DNA from: Pyrrhosoma nymphula
Taxonomy: Eukaryota > Arthropoda > Insecta > Odonata > Coenagrionidae
DNA: 64,000 bases
NCBI GenBank assembly: GCA_963573305.1
Contig: OY754329.1
Coordinates: 137,193,422 to 137,257,421, forward strand
Direction: 5' to 3'
Part shown: in pieces, positions 55,748 through 64,000 of the stretch
Position numbering within the stretch: position 1 is the stretch's first letter
How the letters are laid out: each line of letters opens with the position of its first letter
Translations under genes and position numbers: made by a program
Notes under the pieces: model-generated
Told to the model about the DNA's origin: nothing
What the model saw: only the letters and a program-made list of their open reading frames with translations
Database searches by the model: none

Positions 55748-55932
55748 GGAAAAGGATAAATTACTTTGCACTATTCCACTGGAGAAATATTATTTATTGA
55801 GCCGACATGTTTCACTTGTTACTTTTCACATGTTTTACTTGTTAGTCCTGCTTATGCTGCAGTGCAGTGAATATGTCGGCTCAATAAATAATATTTCTCC
55901 AGTGGAATAGTGCAAAGTAATTTATCCTTTCC
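55748..55932. mobile_element. hairpin element with about 63-bp arms
   Basis: The left arm (AAAGGATAAATTACTTTGCA, CTATTCCACTGGAGAAATAT, TATTTATTGAGCCGACAT, 55750-55810) is the reverse complement of the right arm (about 55873-55932), separated by roughly 60 bp. The inner ends read ATGTCGGCTCAATAAATAAT, comparable to GGGTCGTTATAATAAATAAT in the 42 kb hairpin, suggesting a related fold-back family. Non-coding. Confidence 0.85.
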
Positions 55933-56037
55933 CTTCGTAATAGTTGAAAAAGTATTTTCTGTTGAAATAATAGTCTCTGTGCTAGAGGAGCGCTAGTTGA
56001 GGAGTAGTTGTAAGCAGTGGATAGAGAGGATAAAACT

Positions 56038-56105
56038 GGTAATTTGGCCTCATCACTGGCTTCCTATCCCGATGCTCCGGATTTGATTCCTGCTGGCGTG
56101 TGAGG
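56038..56105 (+). repeat. tRNA-derived SINE head
   Basis: A-box-like TGGCCTCATCACTGG at 56045-56059 and B-box-like CGGATTTGATTCC at 56078-56090 are spaced as in a tRNA. The text between them (CTTCCTATCCCGATGCTC) resembles the same interval in the elements at 546, 21680 and 60441. Body presumably continues to the right. Confidence 0.6.
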
Positions 56106-56313
56106 TTTTTCAATTGATTCCCGTTCCATGTTTTCAATAGCTAATGCCGACGCCTGATTTACTGCCACTCCTTTTCAGTATTCCGTGTCAAACCTTCATC
56201 AATCTACCCAGGTATACGTAATTATGAATATTAATAATATCTCCCTGAGTGAAAACTTCTATTTCTGTGCGAAAATTCCACATGTAATATTTTTAGGTCT
56301 CGTACCGAGTGTT

Positions 56314-57425
56314 CTACATCTACATCTACATCTACATACTACCCCGCAAGCCGCCTCAATAGGCGTGTGGCGGGGGGTGTTAGGACACCAGCCGTTTACA
56401 TATAAAAAGGAAACGCTCTATGAAATTACGCCTTGCATTTATTAAAGTCCCTTATTGTTCGGGGGAAAAACGAATTCCCATACCTATCCGTTCGGCAAAA
56501 TATCTCTCTTAATTTATCGTTTCTGTCGGACCTGGAAATATAGTGGGGTTCTAATATGATGTTCTCCGTGTCGCTCTGAAAGATATCTATTCTCAATTGT
56601 TCAAGTAATCTAAGCCTAGCGCGCAGCCTCCGAGTCTCTAGCGGCTCCCAGCCTAATTCGTTTAACATCTGCGTAACGCTGTCTGTACGCCCGTAACAGT
56701 TTTTGACGAATCGCGCAGCTTTCCTTTGTATTTTATTAAGTTCCCGAATTAATTCTTTCTGCACCGGATCCCATATGCTTGCTGCATATTCAAGGTGTGG
56801 CCGGACGAGTGCGAAATAGCACCTCTCTTTTACTTTTTCATCTGAGAATCTTCCCACAATACGCTTGACGAATCCTAGCTTCTTCAGAGCTCTGCCACAA
56901 ATATTTCTTATATGTGTTCCCCACGATAGGTTTGAGGTTATCGTAACTCCCAGATACTTAACTTCATCTGTCGCCTTTATCTTAACGCCATCCACAGCAT
57001 ATACACGGGGATAGTTGGACGACCTCCGCAAGAAATGTACCGCCGCACATTTGCTCAGATTAAGTTCGAGTCCCCACTCTTGGCTCCACACATGAACGTT
57101 GTTTAAATCCGATGATAGAATTTCAAAGTCAGAGTGATCATTAATTTCGCGATAGATGACAGCGTCATCAGCAAATAAACGTATTTTACTGCTAATTCGA
57201 GAGCATAGGTCATTTATGTATATAATGAACAAAAGGGGGCCGATTACGCTTCCTTGTGGGACACCTGATGTCACTTTAACTGCATCAGAGCTAATTCCGT
57301 CAAGAACTACTTTTTGCTTACGATCACTCAGAAAGTCGCGTATCCAGTTTACTACTGTTTCGTTTAGGCCGCATGACTGTAATTTGTATAAAAGTTATTT
57401 GTTTTCTAGCCAGTTAAAAGCAGTC
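56314..57425 (-). mobile_element. CR1/Jockey-like LINE, 5'-truncated, with (GATGTA)n tail
   Basis: Best-preserved non-LTR retrotransposon in the window. Minus strand, left to right reversed: part of the reverse transcriptase (57425-56426), a roughly 100-bp 3' UTR with a GC-rich stem (CCGCCACACGCC and GGCGGCTTGCGGGG), and a tail of about four GATGTA units at 56314-56333. The plus-strand neighbour at 57426 is a SINE, so the 5' truncation point abuts it. The 3' 255 bp are nearly identical to 2109-2362. Confidence 0.93.
56426..57425 (-). pseudogene. LINE reverse transcriptase, central and C-terminal part
   Basis: An uninterrupted 282-codon frame (57274-56426) contains SGVPQGSVIGPLLFIIYIND, then FADDAVIY (residues 34-41), the motif with the catalytic aspartate pair of reverse transcriptases, LELNLSKC, VKYLGVTITSNLSW and the C-terminal LGWEPLETRRL and SFFPRTIRDFN. 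The frame extends upstream through one stop as NETVVNWIRDFLSDRKQKVV back to AFNWLENK, where the first catalytic aspartate (normally AFD) is N. The ATG at 57274 is internal, not a real start. Endonuclease, fingers and ORF1 are missing. The long open frame suggests a young insertion with two early lesions. Confidence 0.95.
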
Positions 57426-57434
57426 AACCGGCGA

Positions 57435-57662
57435 GGACTGCTTCGCCGCCTCTCCCCGGTGGCGGCGGGGTAAAGTCCTCACCTGCTAATCCGAGGGTCG
57501 CGAGTTCGACTCCCGTCTGGGTCGATTTTTGGCTTGCTCAGGGCATGGGTGTTTCTGTCAAGTTCTGGTGTTTTAGCCCCTGAGAAACCTGATGAAAAGG
57601 CAATGGCTTATCGGGATCGCAGGGGCATACGGACCACCAGAATCGTCCGAGAGCAAAAAAAA
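57435..57662 (+). repeat. tRNA-derived SINE with A-rich end
   Basis: A B box GAGTTCGACTC at 57502-57512 follows CTGCTAATCCGAGGGTCG, typical of an anticodon-to-T-arm segment. The T-arm stem has mismatches, so this is not a functional tRNA. A unique body (GATTTTTGGCTTGCTCAGGG onward, 57524-57650) and an A run at 57654-57662 complete a SINE of about 225 bp. It abuts the 5' edge of the minus-strand LINE. Confidence 0.7.
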
Positions 57663-57699
57663 GCTAGCCTTACCAGCGAAGCTAGGAGGAATTTAAGTA

Positions 57700-57860
57700 C
57701 TTCAACCAGTTGAGCTAGCTGTATGAAGTACTATATATGAATGGCACAATACCGAGGGATCCGGGTTCGAGTCTCGGTCAGTGCGGTTGATTTTTTTCCT
57801 CTTTGGTATTTTCTTACTTGTGTGCACTTGTGGGTGATTTCATAAAATAATACCTTGGCT
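57700..57860 (+). repeat. second tRNA-derived SINE
   Basis: GGGTTCGAGTCTC at 57763-57775 is a good B box, preceded by CAATACCGAGGGATCC and followed by CGGTTGATTTTTTT. AACCAGTTGAGCTAGCTG near 57704-57721 may be an A box but lies about 40 bp upstream of the B box, slightly long. It follows directly on the previous SINE, giving a head-to-tail pair of different elements. Confidence 0.6.
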
Positions 57861-58880
57861 AGTTCGCGGTGGACTCAGAAGCTGTCCTATTTCTGTCGTT
57901 GTGGGTAAAGGATGTTTTTAAACATATTCATGATTGCTCCTAGAATTTCTTCAACTGTTTTTTCACACTCAAGTATAGTCCCATTGTGGATGTTTTATGG
58001 AGGGATGTGAGTTAGAAACTAGCCAATGAAACAATTATCTCGAATCTTTGTGTGCATATAAAATGGCTTTGAAGTGTATTCTGAAAATCACTTTGTGTTT
58101 TAACTGCCCCACGGTTAAAGTTGGAAGGCTTTTGCCGGTATATAAAAGAAAGGTTCTTCCACCCGCTCATTGGTAGATTTCTGTATTCCATGGAGGCCGC
58201 AACTTAAGGTCATCCACATGGGAGCCTAGAAAGTGGGCATTGGGCACGCGGTGAAACTTTATCTCGTGTTCAACCGTCTCCTCGCTTTTAGGTTCCTAGG
58301 CCAAGTTAACGTTCTCTGACGAGCGAAGGTGGTCCCTCACATTCGACCGGAGAGTGCTTCACTTAATCAAACCCGGAAATTCTCTCTTCGCAACCCTCTC
58401 TTGAAAGCGGTCCGCCACTTCTTCATTAGCGGATCTAGTGAATACAGAAAAGTATGGAAGGGAAGAAGGTGATGAGGAAAAGAGGATAGGGAGTGATATT
58501 CACCGCATACACCTTAAGGTCGAGCAACTTCGTGGATAGATTTTATCGTGAAGTAAGCTGGAAAATGGTCATGTATAAATGAGGCTGTAAAAGTTCCACT
58601 AGTTCAAGAATGAACTCAAGAATACTTCTCCCGAAAGTTCATCCATAGAAACCAAATCTTCTTCCGAAAATTGAATGCAATCTTTTGCATTTATTAAAAA
58701 ATGCTTTAGTTATTTGCAGATAGTAGTCTACATAATACTGAATGGATTTCGTGGTAATGAAGTATTTTCTATTCATTAAAATACTACATCTTCCTCTCAA
58801 ATCTATAGCTATTTTATCTGTTTCTTATTTCGTTTGATGATGCCTCTCTGTCGAGATTTGCGGAAGTGCGCAAGCGGTTT
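57861..58880. other. unassigned sequence
   Basis: Nothing recognised. Confidence 0.5.
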
Positions 58881-59053
58881 GAAAGTCACTTTTTTACTCA
58901 GAACATTGAATGCCTTGGGTGGTCATGTGGTACAATCAAACATTGCTCGTAGGAATATGAAAAAAAATGTGGCCCTAGGAATAGCCCTTGTAGAACTACT
59001 GTCACGCCTGAACCATAGATGACGTGAGGGTGTCCTACCTGCCGTGGTAACGG
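58881..59053. repeat. unclassified dispersed repeat, copy 1
   Basis: About 170 bp nearly identical to 60782-60955: CAGAACATTGAATGC, GTGGTACAATCAAACATTGC, CGTAGGAATATGAAAAAAA, CTAGGAATAGCCCTTGT and CATAGATGACGTGAGGGTGT. No inverted termini or tRNA promoter seen. On the minus strand both copies can be read as FFSYSYEQCLIVPHD, but no family is recognised. Confidence 0.85.
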
Positions 59054-60419
59054 ACTGTTGACCAACATCGTAGAGCTCGTGACCACTTGGAGAGTAGGTA
59101 ATTTGGGACTACCCGTGTGACCTTAATAGGGAGAAAATGAAGAAAAAAAGAAATGTCAGAAAAAAAAGAACTGGGGCGCGGTCGGATGGAGTTTTCGCGC
59201 CGCTGCTCTGAATGATGATCGTCCACACTCTCGATTGTGTGCGAGTGCGGGAGTCGGAAGTTCCTTTATATATATTCTCATTTTTTTACGACTCCGCTGC
59301 GGCGTGGCTTCGGGAAACACTTCGAAGGCGTGGGAGATTCACAGCCGTTAACGCTGTGACATGCTCTCAATGCGGGCGGCTCCCTACACACACACACTCA
59401 GAGAGCTGTAATTATTCAAATGGATTCCTACGCCCTCTTTATCTATTCGTGTCCATCTCCGAGGATGGCGCCTGGTGGTTTCCCTGTTCCCTACGTCTGT
59501 CAGTGGTCGGTACTTTTCAGATCCTAGTCAGGAAACAAGTTTTGTTCAAGGTATAAAAAGAAACTGCCACCTTTTAATGTTAAATTAAAACGCTTGTGGA
59601 ATACTTATTGAATGATATACAAGTAGTGGGTTACAGTTTCATGGCAATAATGAAGAGAAAAACAATATTTTATTCCCATTCAAAGTGCCCAAATTTCTTG
59701 AGGTTGCAACCTGTCAACCAACGTGACTTGCAACTGTAAGATCGTGCCTAAGGCAAATAATCACTTCGTGATAAGTTTTCACGCATTGTTTTTAAACGAG
59801 AGGAGACTGAAAATTTTCTGAGATACGCCTAATTACGTTCATTTACATTTTATTCAAGATGAGTATATGAAGTTGGTAAGCAACAATATATTTTGCACGG
59901 TATATTCCGATGCGGGGATCACGTAAAGAAATAATCGGAAACATAAGTGCTGACGATTACTGCTTTCAAGTTTATCTTTTATTTAATCTTTGTACAAGGG
60001 AAGCTTGAAAGTAAAATCTGTCTCGTAGGAGACAGGCGTTCCGCTCAGGTTTTGGACCTTGCAGGCGTTTCTGTTTTCCCTCTATGGCTGCATTCTTGCC
60101 ACATATAGTTTGTAAATTTCTAGTATCTATCTCCGGAGAGTCGATTCCTATAAAATTTGCTATACCTATGAGAACTCTTTGTTGTGTTCGTTCAATAGCT
60201 TAAGATGAGTTTTTTCCTAGGTCGTGATTGGAAGTACATACGTAGTACAAGATAGGAAGTCTTCGCTGGGCTTTGATCTTTTATTCGGTGAAAGATATAG
60301 CCGGAGTCCGGAGGATTTATGTTGCCTCGCGAGGCACTTGCGCCGATGGACGATAAGCCGAACTTGAATTGTTCTCCGCGGGCGTGATACCAAAAATGGG
60401 GAGCGGAATTCTTGTGCTA
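59054..60419. other. unassigned sequence
   Basis: No gene recognised. A 73-codon minus-strand frame without a start (about 60207-59985) ends LLRDRFYFQASLVQRLNKR; it could be a transposon scrap but I cannot assign it. The part right of about 60230 may be the body of the minus-strand SINE. Confidence 0.4.
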
Positions 60420-60503
60420 GGGGGGGGGGGGGGTAAAAAAACGTTCTGCCCAGTAGAATCGAGCCCCAGATCTCGACGTGGGAAGCCAGCACTCCGCCAA
60501 ACG
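60420..60503 (-). repeat. tRNA-derived SINE head with poly-G run
   Basis: On the minus strand, TTTGGCGGAGTGCTGGCTTC (A-box-like, near 60501-60482) is followed by CACGTCGAGATCTG and GGGCTCGATTCTACTGGGC (B box GGGCTCGATTC, near 60466-60456), spaced as in a tRNA. Plus-strand 60420-60433 is a run of 14 G residues. The minus-strand body probably continues to about 60230. It resembles the SINE heads at 546, 21680 and 56038. Confidence 0.65.
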
Positions 60504-60604
60504 AATGTTAGTTACTCCCATGCTATTTGTTATTAGTTATTTTTTTATTTTTCCAAATGCCCTGGGTATGTGGCATTTGAGAAGTGTTTGCAGTTTGAGG
60601 TGAG

Positions 60605-60781
60605 ATAAGGTTCTAAATCAGTGGTTAGTGAAGGAATGTGGAATGGATGTAACGGTGATGAACGTGTATGTAAGGAGTGTGCTTCTTTGGTTTGGTCATG
60701 TCGAGAGAATGGAGAAGAATCAAATGACGAAGCAGATTTATGACCGAGGAGTGAATGGTGTGAGAGGAAGGGGTAGACCGA
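60605..60781 (+). mobile_element. LINE 3' end fragment (WFxHVERM family), left part
   Basis: Encodes MKECGMDVTVMNVYVRSV, LLWFGHVERMEKNQMTKQIY and GVNGVRGRGRPRKS, the clearest copy of this C-terminus in the window. The frame is cut after RPRKS by the inserted repeat at 60782-60955. The endonuclease and polymerase core are absent. Confidence 0.88.
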
Positions 60782-60955
60782 GAAAGTCACTTTTTTTGCT
60801 CAGAACATTGAATGCTTTGGGCGGTCATGTGGTACAATCAAACATTGCTCGTAGGAATATGAAAAAAATGTGGCACTAGGAATAGCCCTTGTGGAACTAC
60901 TGTCACGCCTAACCCATAGATGACGTGAGGGTGTCCTCCATGCCGTGGTAACGGA
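60782..60955. repeat. unclassified dispersed repeat, copy 2, inside a LINE
   Basis: Same repeat as 58881-59053. Here it separates GAGAAAGTCA from ATGTGGAGGAAGATACTC of the LINE 3' end, which are close together in the 38.6 kb copy (GGAAGTCATGGGTGAATGTG). Both copies of the repeat are preceded by GAAAGTCAC, so either the repeat includes those bases or one copy derives from the other together with a bit of LINE. Confidence 0.85.
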
Positions 60956-61165
60956 ATGTGGAGGAAGATACTCTAAAGAAAAGGAAGGAATATTAGGAGT
61001 CTTAAGAACGGGAGGGCATGTTTGAAGCAATGCACGAATGTAACTAAATCAAAAAAAATATGCAAGGTTGGGGCAGTATGAAGGAAATTATTAGAGCCAG
61101 CTTTACGGGCCTATTACCTGAGGATTAAACTGTTATGTCCCTGCCTACCCCGAAAGGGAACTGTG
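60956..61165 (+). mobile_element. LINE 3' end fragment (WFxHVERM family), right part
   Basis: Non-coding 3' UTR: AAGGAATATTAGGAGTCTTA, GCATGTTTGAAGCAATGCA, ATGCAAGGTTGGGGCAGTATG, GGAAATTATTAGAGCC and CTACCCCGAAAGGGAACTG. It matches the UTRs at 25.8, 34.3 and 38.9 kb. Confidence 0.85.
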
Positions 61166-64000
61166 TGATCGGTATGCATTTAGGTTTGTACAATTTTTGT
61201 TTTTATCCATTGACGGTTATTACCAAAACGAATTTATCAATCGATAAAGGCTTTGTTGAAAAATGGATATGGTTAAAATTGACTACGAGGATGGAAAAGG
61301 AAGAGATGTTCAGGAGGTTCCACACGCAACTGTAATGAATGCTATTTGATTTATGTACCTACGGGACACATACCTACGGAAAAATGTCTCCATTGCTTTA
61401 TACGAGAAAAAAAATGCAACCTTTTAACATTCTTTCGCAAATTCAACTTGAAATCACTTGGTGTTAAGTTGGACATCCGCAGACATTTAGTGAGGTTGAA
61501 TAAAAGCGTTTGAAAAGAATATTTTTCTAAATAGTACATACCTATATAGATACAATTTCGTGAGCAAAATATTACAAGCTCCTAATTTTCCCAATTGATT
61601 GGATGATAATAAAGTGTAGACACCCGCTTATCGTATTTTTTTGTTATCTTTAAATTACTGAAATAGTTGGAGTGAAATTCCGTTGAAATGAACTGAAACG
61701 GCGCTGCAGTCTGCTTTAATGGCTGAGAAAAATGTTCATTAAAATAAATTTGTCGACTAATCTGCATATTCTGTAACATAATTTTGTTTCATTTGGAAAC
61801 TAATAATCATATTTTAAGACACTGCTTTTTATCTTTGTTTATAATTGTGTATTCGTTGTTTGTTTTGGGAGTTTCATCAAAATATTGGGCATTAATATTG
61901 TAGAGATCTTTTTTTAAAGAGAATGTAAGGAGACTGTTTTGTTTTGGGTCACTGAACTTCGTTACGCCTCATGACGACTCACAGTTGTTTATTTTTTTAC
62001 GCGTTTATTTTAGTCTGTTAGTCACCCCAGCCAGCGGGGGCTGAGGCAATTGGCCCGATCAAGCATTGGGGTTGGTTGGAGGACTGGGGTAAGAAGTTCC
62101 GGCTGGTCACACTTTTATCAACAGAATCCCTGGCTCTCTCTTTACCCCATTATATTCTCAAACGCTCGGTTATTTAAAAAATACAGTCGCATGAATACTT
62201 TCAACCGGGACCTTTTCCCGCAAGAATGGAGTTTGTTTTCATCTTTCTCGGCTTCTTTTGAATTAATGAATAAAAACAGCTTCCGACTTTTTCGTCGTCA
62301 TTAAACTTACAAATGGGTTTCATTTAGCATGTAATTTGTTATTATAGCAGTTATTTTCTAACTATTCTCAATCATATTTCTAGTTTGCAGTGGTAAACTG
62401 CTAAATCTACCACTAAACGGGGATAAAATGAATTTCGTTCTATTGGCTCTTTTATATTCAACCTACGACAGATATACGCCATTTTCTCCTGACAAGTAAC
62501 TCTTTCTAAACGGGTGATTCGAAATGGATTCATAGTTCTTAAATGTCATAGCCCAGGTCACGTGAGTAGTTATTCGAATTGCCGTATTACGTTCTAGCGT
62601 ATGATTAAATTAATTTTTTGACAAAAATAATTAATTTTCCTTTTCTTGCCCTTAATATCAAAATTATTGATCAAAAGAATAGGCGCAGTCGCTTGCAAAA
62701 AATATTCATGTCAGAAAGAGTTGAGTTAGGAAACTTGACGACGTTCGCCCTAGGAAAACTTTTAAGAGTTGAGTATCCTCATGTAAGTAAGCAATGGACA
62801 AGATTTTCCCAGGTTTTGTTTGACAGCAAATTTATTACAGTAATATTGTTTGCTTATTGAAAAATATGGTTTTCTCTACTTCTCTACAAACGAAATATGT
62901 GTTATTGAGCCGAAAAAAATATTTATTTTGTGATTTGTAGGTAATTTTTTCTTCTTTTGAGTTGATTAGAGAGAGACTTTTTTTGAGTTTGGGCACATTT
63001 GCCTAAGCCTTTTCTACCTTCAGACGCACTCTTGTTCCTCGCTATTTGCTGGCGACGGTTCTTCTGGCGGTCCATTACAAGCGCCCTGTGAGCACTTTGA
63101 ACGCGGCCACAAGCAGTCTCTGCCGCCTTTTCGGTGTGAATCACCCCGGCCTAAATAGCACCTCTTCTCGCATCGCCACAGACCCAGAGCACGCGACGCG
63201 GACCTATTCCGAGGTCGTGTTGTGTCTCCTGCATCTCCCACAAAGGTCACGGCAACTGAGCAATTTTGGGAATTTTAGATCACGCAAACGACGATGAAAG
63301 GTACGATGTGCGCTGGCGAAACGTTTGGTTGGTAGCATTTTTTAGGTCCACAATAGTCGTGGCTGAATGATTTGTGTGTTGTTGTCGAAGTCAAAAAAAA
63401 TCCGTATTTTCAAACGTAAGATTTAATTTATTTATTTATTACAATGCAATTTAGCTTTTAGCTAGGTGGTACGGCAATTATGTAGACACGTAGATAATAC
63501 CGCATACACAGAAACATCCACATTGAGTCTTCGTTAAATCCGAATGTGCAACTTTCCCTGTGTACATCTCAAAGATTTTGCACATTCTAATTATTTTTCT
63601 TTTCTTCTGTAAATATTTAAAAACTTCATGTATGTATATCCATGTTTGAAGCCTTTATTGAAAGTCAACTCATCAACAACAATCGCTTATACGATTATCT
63701 TTTATTGTTTAGCGCACGTCAACTCTGCTCCCGATCCGTCGTTGTTGTTTTGAAGTCCTCTGCTCAGTCCCCTGGCTCTGAAACGAATGGAAAGCGAGTG
63801 CGGTCGTGTTGCGTTGTGATTAGCGCACTAGTGTGAATGGAAAGGTCCGAATATCATGAGAGATTTTTCGAGCTCCTCGAATCCACTTATAACTTTTACA
63901 TGAACTCTTATCGAAATTATTTGAGAAAATAACGAGAACGTCAAATATTGCTGGAGGACAGTGTTGGTGAAGTCTTGTATTTTCTCGAAATGTGTATGCA
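61166..64000. other. unassigned sequence
   Basis: No gene recognised in the last 2.8 kb. A (TTTA)n run at 63423-63439 followed by ACAATGCAATTTAGCTTTTAG could be the (AAAT)n tail of a minus-strand LINE. A GC-richer part at 63030-63260 has overlapping frames on both strands without a family. Confidence 0.45.

Noticed and set aside
57468..57530. Possible functional tRNA gene
   Set aside because: The B box is good, but T-stem pairing has mismatches, the acceptor stem cannot be closed and a SINE-like body with an A run follows.
59985..60207. 73-codon minus-strand frame ending LLRDRFYFQASLVQRLNKR
   Set aside because: It has no start codon, no family I can name, and such a length is expected by chance in a 64-kb window.
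1..64000. CRISPR arrays, operons, plasmid or phage genes
   Set aside because: None present. The composition, LINE/MITE content and lack of dense coding are incompatible with a prokaryotic replicon.

Overview
This is a gene-poor, repeat-rich stretch of animal nuclear DNA. It is AT-rich, has no prokaryotic gene organisation, and its only recognisable coding sequence belongs to decayed transposable elements. The mix (RTE-like and CR1/Jockey-like LINEs with a (GATGTA)n tail, a Penelope-like element with a GIY-YIG domain, piggyBac, pogo, Harbinger-like, hAT-like and TA-flanked MITEs, tRNA- and 5S-derived SINEs) suggests an arthropod, probably an insect with a large genome. The sequence alone does not allow a closer placement. 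I recognise no host protein-coding exon and no intact tRNA or rRNA gene.

Layout. 0-5.4 kb: mostly unassigned, with a truncated LINE end at 2.1 kb. 5.4-9.2 kb: a 601-bp fold-back MITE, a 256-bp hAT-like MITE, a decayed LINE reverse transcriptase on the minus strand and a 73-bp minisatellite. 9.2-9.9 kb: a GC-rich island. 12.9-15.3 kb: two inverted copies of a LINE tail flank a small TA-flanked MITE. 17.9-18.4 kb: a 170-bp tandem repeat. 20.7-23.4 kb: a dispersed repeat, a pogo transposase fragment next to a tRNA-like fragment, and a 600-bp Harbinger-like MITE abutting a LINE tail. 25.5-28.1 kb: the 5' two thirds of an RTE-like LINE, an oppositely oriented LINE 3' fragment and a 5S rRNA-derived unit. 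32-40 kb: LINE ends, a piggyBac remnant, a fold-back pair and the Penelope-like remnant. 41.1-42.3 kb: a nested structure in which a LINE C-terminus is interrupted by a nearly perfect 531-bp palindrome made from another LINE, plus a 215-bp hairpin insertion with a 10-bp target duplication. 48-52 kb: a CR1/Jockey-like LINE end split by another insertion, and a third type of LINE tail. 55.7-61.2 kb: a hairpin element, several SINE heads, the best-preserved LINE reverse transcriptase, and a duplicated unclassified repeat, one copy of which sits inside a LINE end.

There is no operon or pathway here. The interaction visible is among mobile elements: nesting, mutual truncation and a striking number of head-to-head (fold-back) copies. 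The most interesting signals are the palindrome at 41276-41806, the family of inverted pairs whose arms end in a GAAAC-(C)CGG-GTCG core reminiscent of hammerhead ribozymes of Penelope-like elements, and the 5S-derived unit at 28.0 kb.
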